Source: a bacterium (GTDB lineage: Bacteria; Patescibacteriota; Minisyncoccia; JAJYZQ01). Taken from it: DNA of 5,357 nt. The stretch covers positions 1 to 5,357 of the forward strand of contig JAJYZQ010000038.1 of NCBI GenBank assembly GCA_021799835.1, written 5' to 3'. Below are positions 5,083 through 5,357 of this stretch, one piece after another. The notes under the pieces are model-generated. The model was not told where the DNA came from, searched no databases, and saw only the letters and a program-made list of their open reading frames with translations. A program made the position numbers and the translations under genes. Numbering within the stretch: the first letter of the stretch is position 1; each line of letters starts with the position of its first letter.

Positions 5083-5155
5083 TTTGAGATTTCCGCCTGC
5101 GCGGGCCTGCCTGCCGGTAGGAAGGAATGACACAGGAAGAAAGTGGGAATGACAC
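5083..5155. repeat. GGAATGACA-type repeat block immediately upstream of atpB
   Basis: The block reads GAGATTTCCGCCTGCGCGGG (5085-5104), then a GC-rich CCTGCCTGCCGG...AGGAAGG hairpin-like stretch, then GGAATGACAC twice (5124-5133 and 5146-5155). The unit matches the family at 734-850 and, inverted, at 2205-2236. A polypyrimidine run rich in CTTTC and CCTTT (5061-5080) precedes it. The gap 4876-5166 holds the promoter, hairpins and this repeat; no gene was seen in it. Confidence 0.55.
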
Positions 5156-5166
5156 GAGAAAATTAT

Positions 5167-5357
5167 ATGAACATATCAGTCAGTGCAGATACACTATTTT
5201 CACTTTGGGGGCTCCCCATCACCAATACCTTGCTGATGACCTGGGCGGGAATGGCAGTACTTGCTTTGGCAGCGCTTATTCTCGGCTGGAAAATACGAAT
5301 GGTCCCGGATGGCACGCAAAATGCGGTGGAAGCGGTATTTGATGCGGTACTGGATCT
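5167..5357 (+). CDS. atpB: ATP synthase F0 subunit a, N-terminal part (runs off the window)
   Basis: Only the first 63 codons are present. They read as the start of F0 subunit a, the membrane protein that forms the two proton half-channels next to the c-ring. Family marks are LPITNTLLMTW (16-26) entering the first membrane helix (about 17-40), then a basic break WKIRMVPDGTQNAVE (41-55), matching the usual V-P-x-x-x-Q-N-x-x-E stretch. The conserved channel arginine lies far downstream and cannot be checked. The ATG at 5167 gives the typical short N-terminus (MNISVSADTLFSL). An in-frame ATG at 5149 and a GTG at 5143 lie inside the repeat and would add 6 to 8 residues; an upstream in-frame stop at 5128-5130 bounds the frame. 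The nearest ribosome site to 5167 is a weak GAG (5156-5158), whereas AGGA at 5134-5137 better suits the upstream starts. As the first plus-strand gene here it probably begins an atp operon. Confidence 0.85.
   Translation, partial: MNISVSADTLFSLWGLPITNTLLMTWAGMAVLALAALILGWKIRMVPDGTQNAVEAVFDAVLD

Noticed and set aside
5127..5342. A 71-codon plus-strand frame beginning in the repeat before atpB
   Set aside because: It overlaps the atpB reading frame, which matches a known family, and has no recognisable protein features.

Overview
The window looks like a chromosomal piece of a small-genome bacterium, most likely a member of the Candidate Phyla Radiation (Patescibacteria, Parcubacteria-like). 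This is inferred from three things: a GspG-like pseudopilin with a short basic leader, a compact aspartyl-tRNA synthetase of the archaeal type with no GAD insertion, and a UvrC that stops before its usual helix-hairpin-helix tail. TGA is used as a stop (aspS), so this is not a recoded UGA=Gly lineage. No phage, insertion sequence, CRISPR array, tRNA or rRNA was seen.

Layout. A type IV pilin-like gene (50-586, +) ends at a convergent, bidirectional terminator (656-691). Four housekeeping genes then lie on the minus strand; in transcription order they are uvrC (4875-3508), khpA (3317-3012), trmD (2948-2244) and aspS (2144-858). On the right, a plus-strand gene, atpB (F0 subunit a, from 5167), runs off the window and probably opens an ATP synthase operon.

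How the genes relate. aspS, trmD and khpA all serve translation (tRNA charging, tRNA m1G37 methylation, RNA binding), and uvrC serves nucleotide excision repair. Although four genes are collinear, they look largely independently transcribed. A perfect TTGACA -35 box with a plausible -10 lies upstream of khpA and of aspS, and a strong hairpin-plus-U-run terminator separates khpA from trmD. The uvrC/atpB divergent gap holds a further plus-strand promoter and, about 50 nt later, a terminator-like hairpin.

The intergenic DNA is the most interesting part. Degenerate copies of a GGAATGACA-type palindromic repeat occupy three of the gaps. The khpA leader carries a 27-nt sequence duplicated at a 32-nt period with alternating GCTAC/GTAGC arms. 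The trmD start sits only 12 nt after a terminator. The 4904-4993 promoter/terminator pair could encode a tiny structured RNA. The coding genes belong to known families; I see no clear new multi-gene system.
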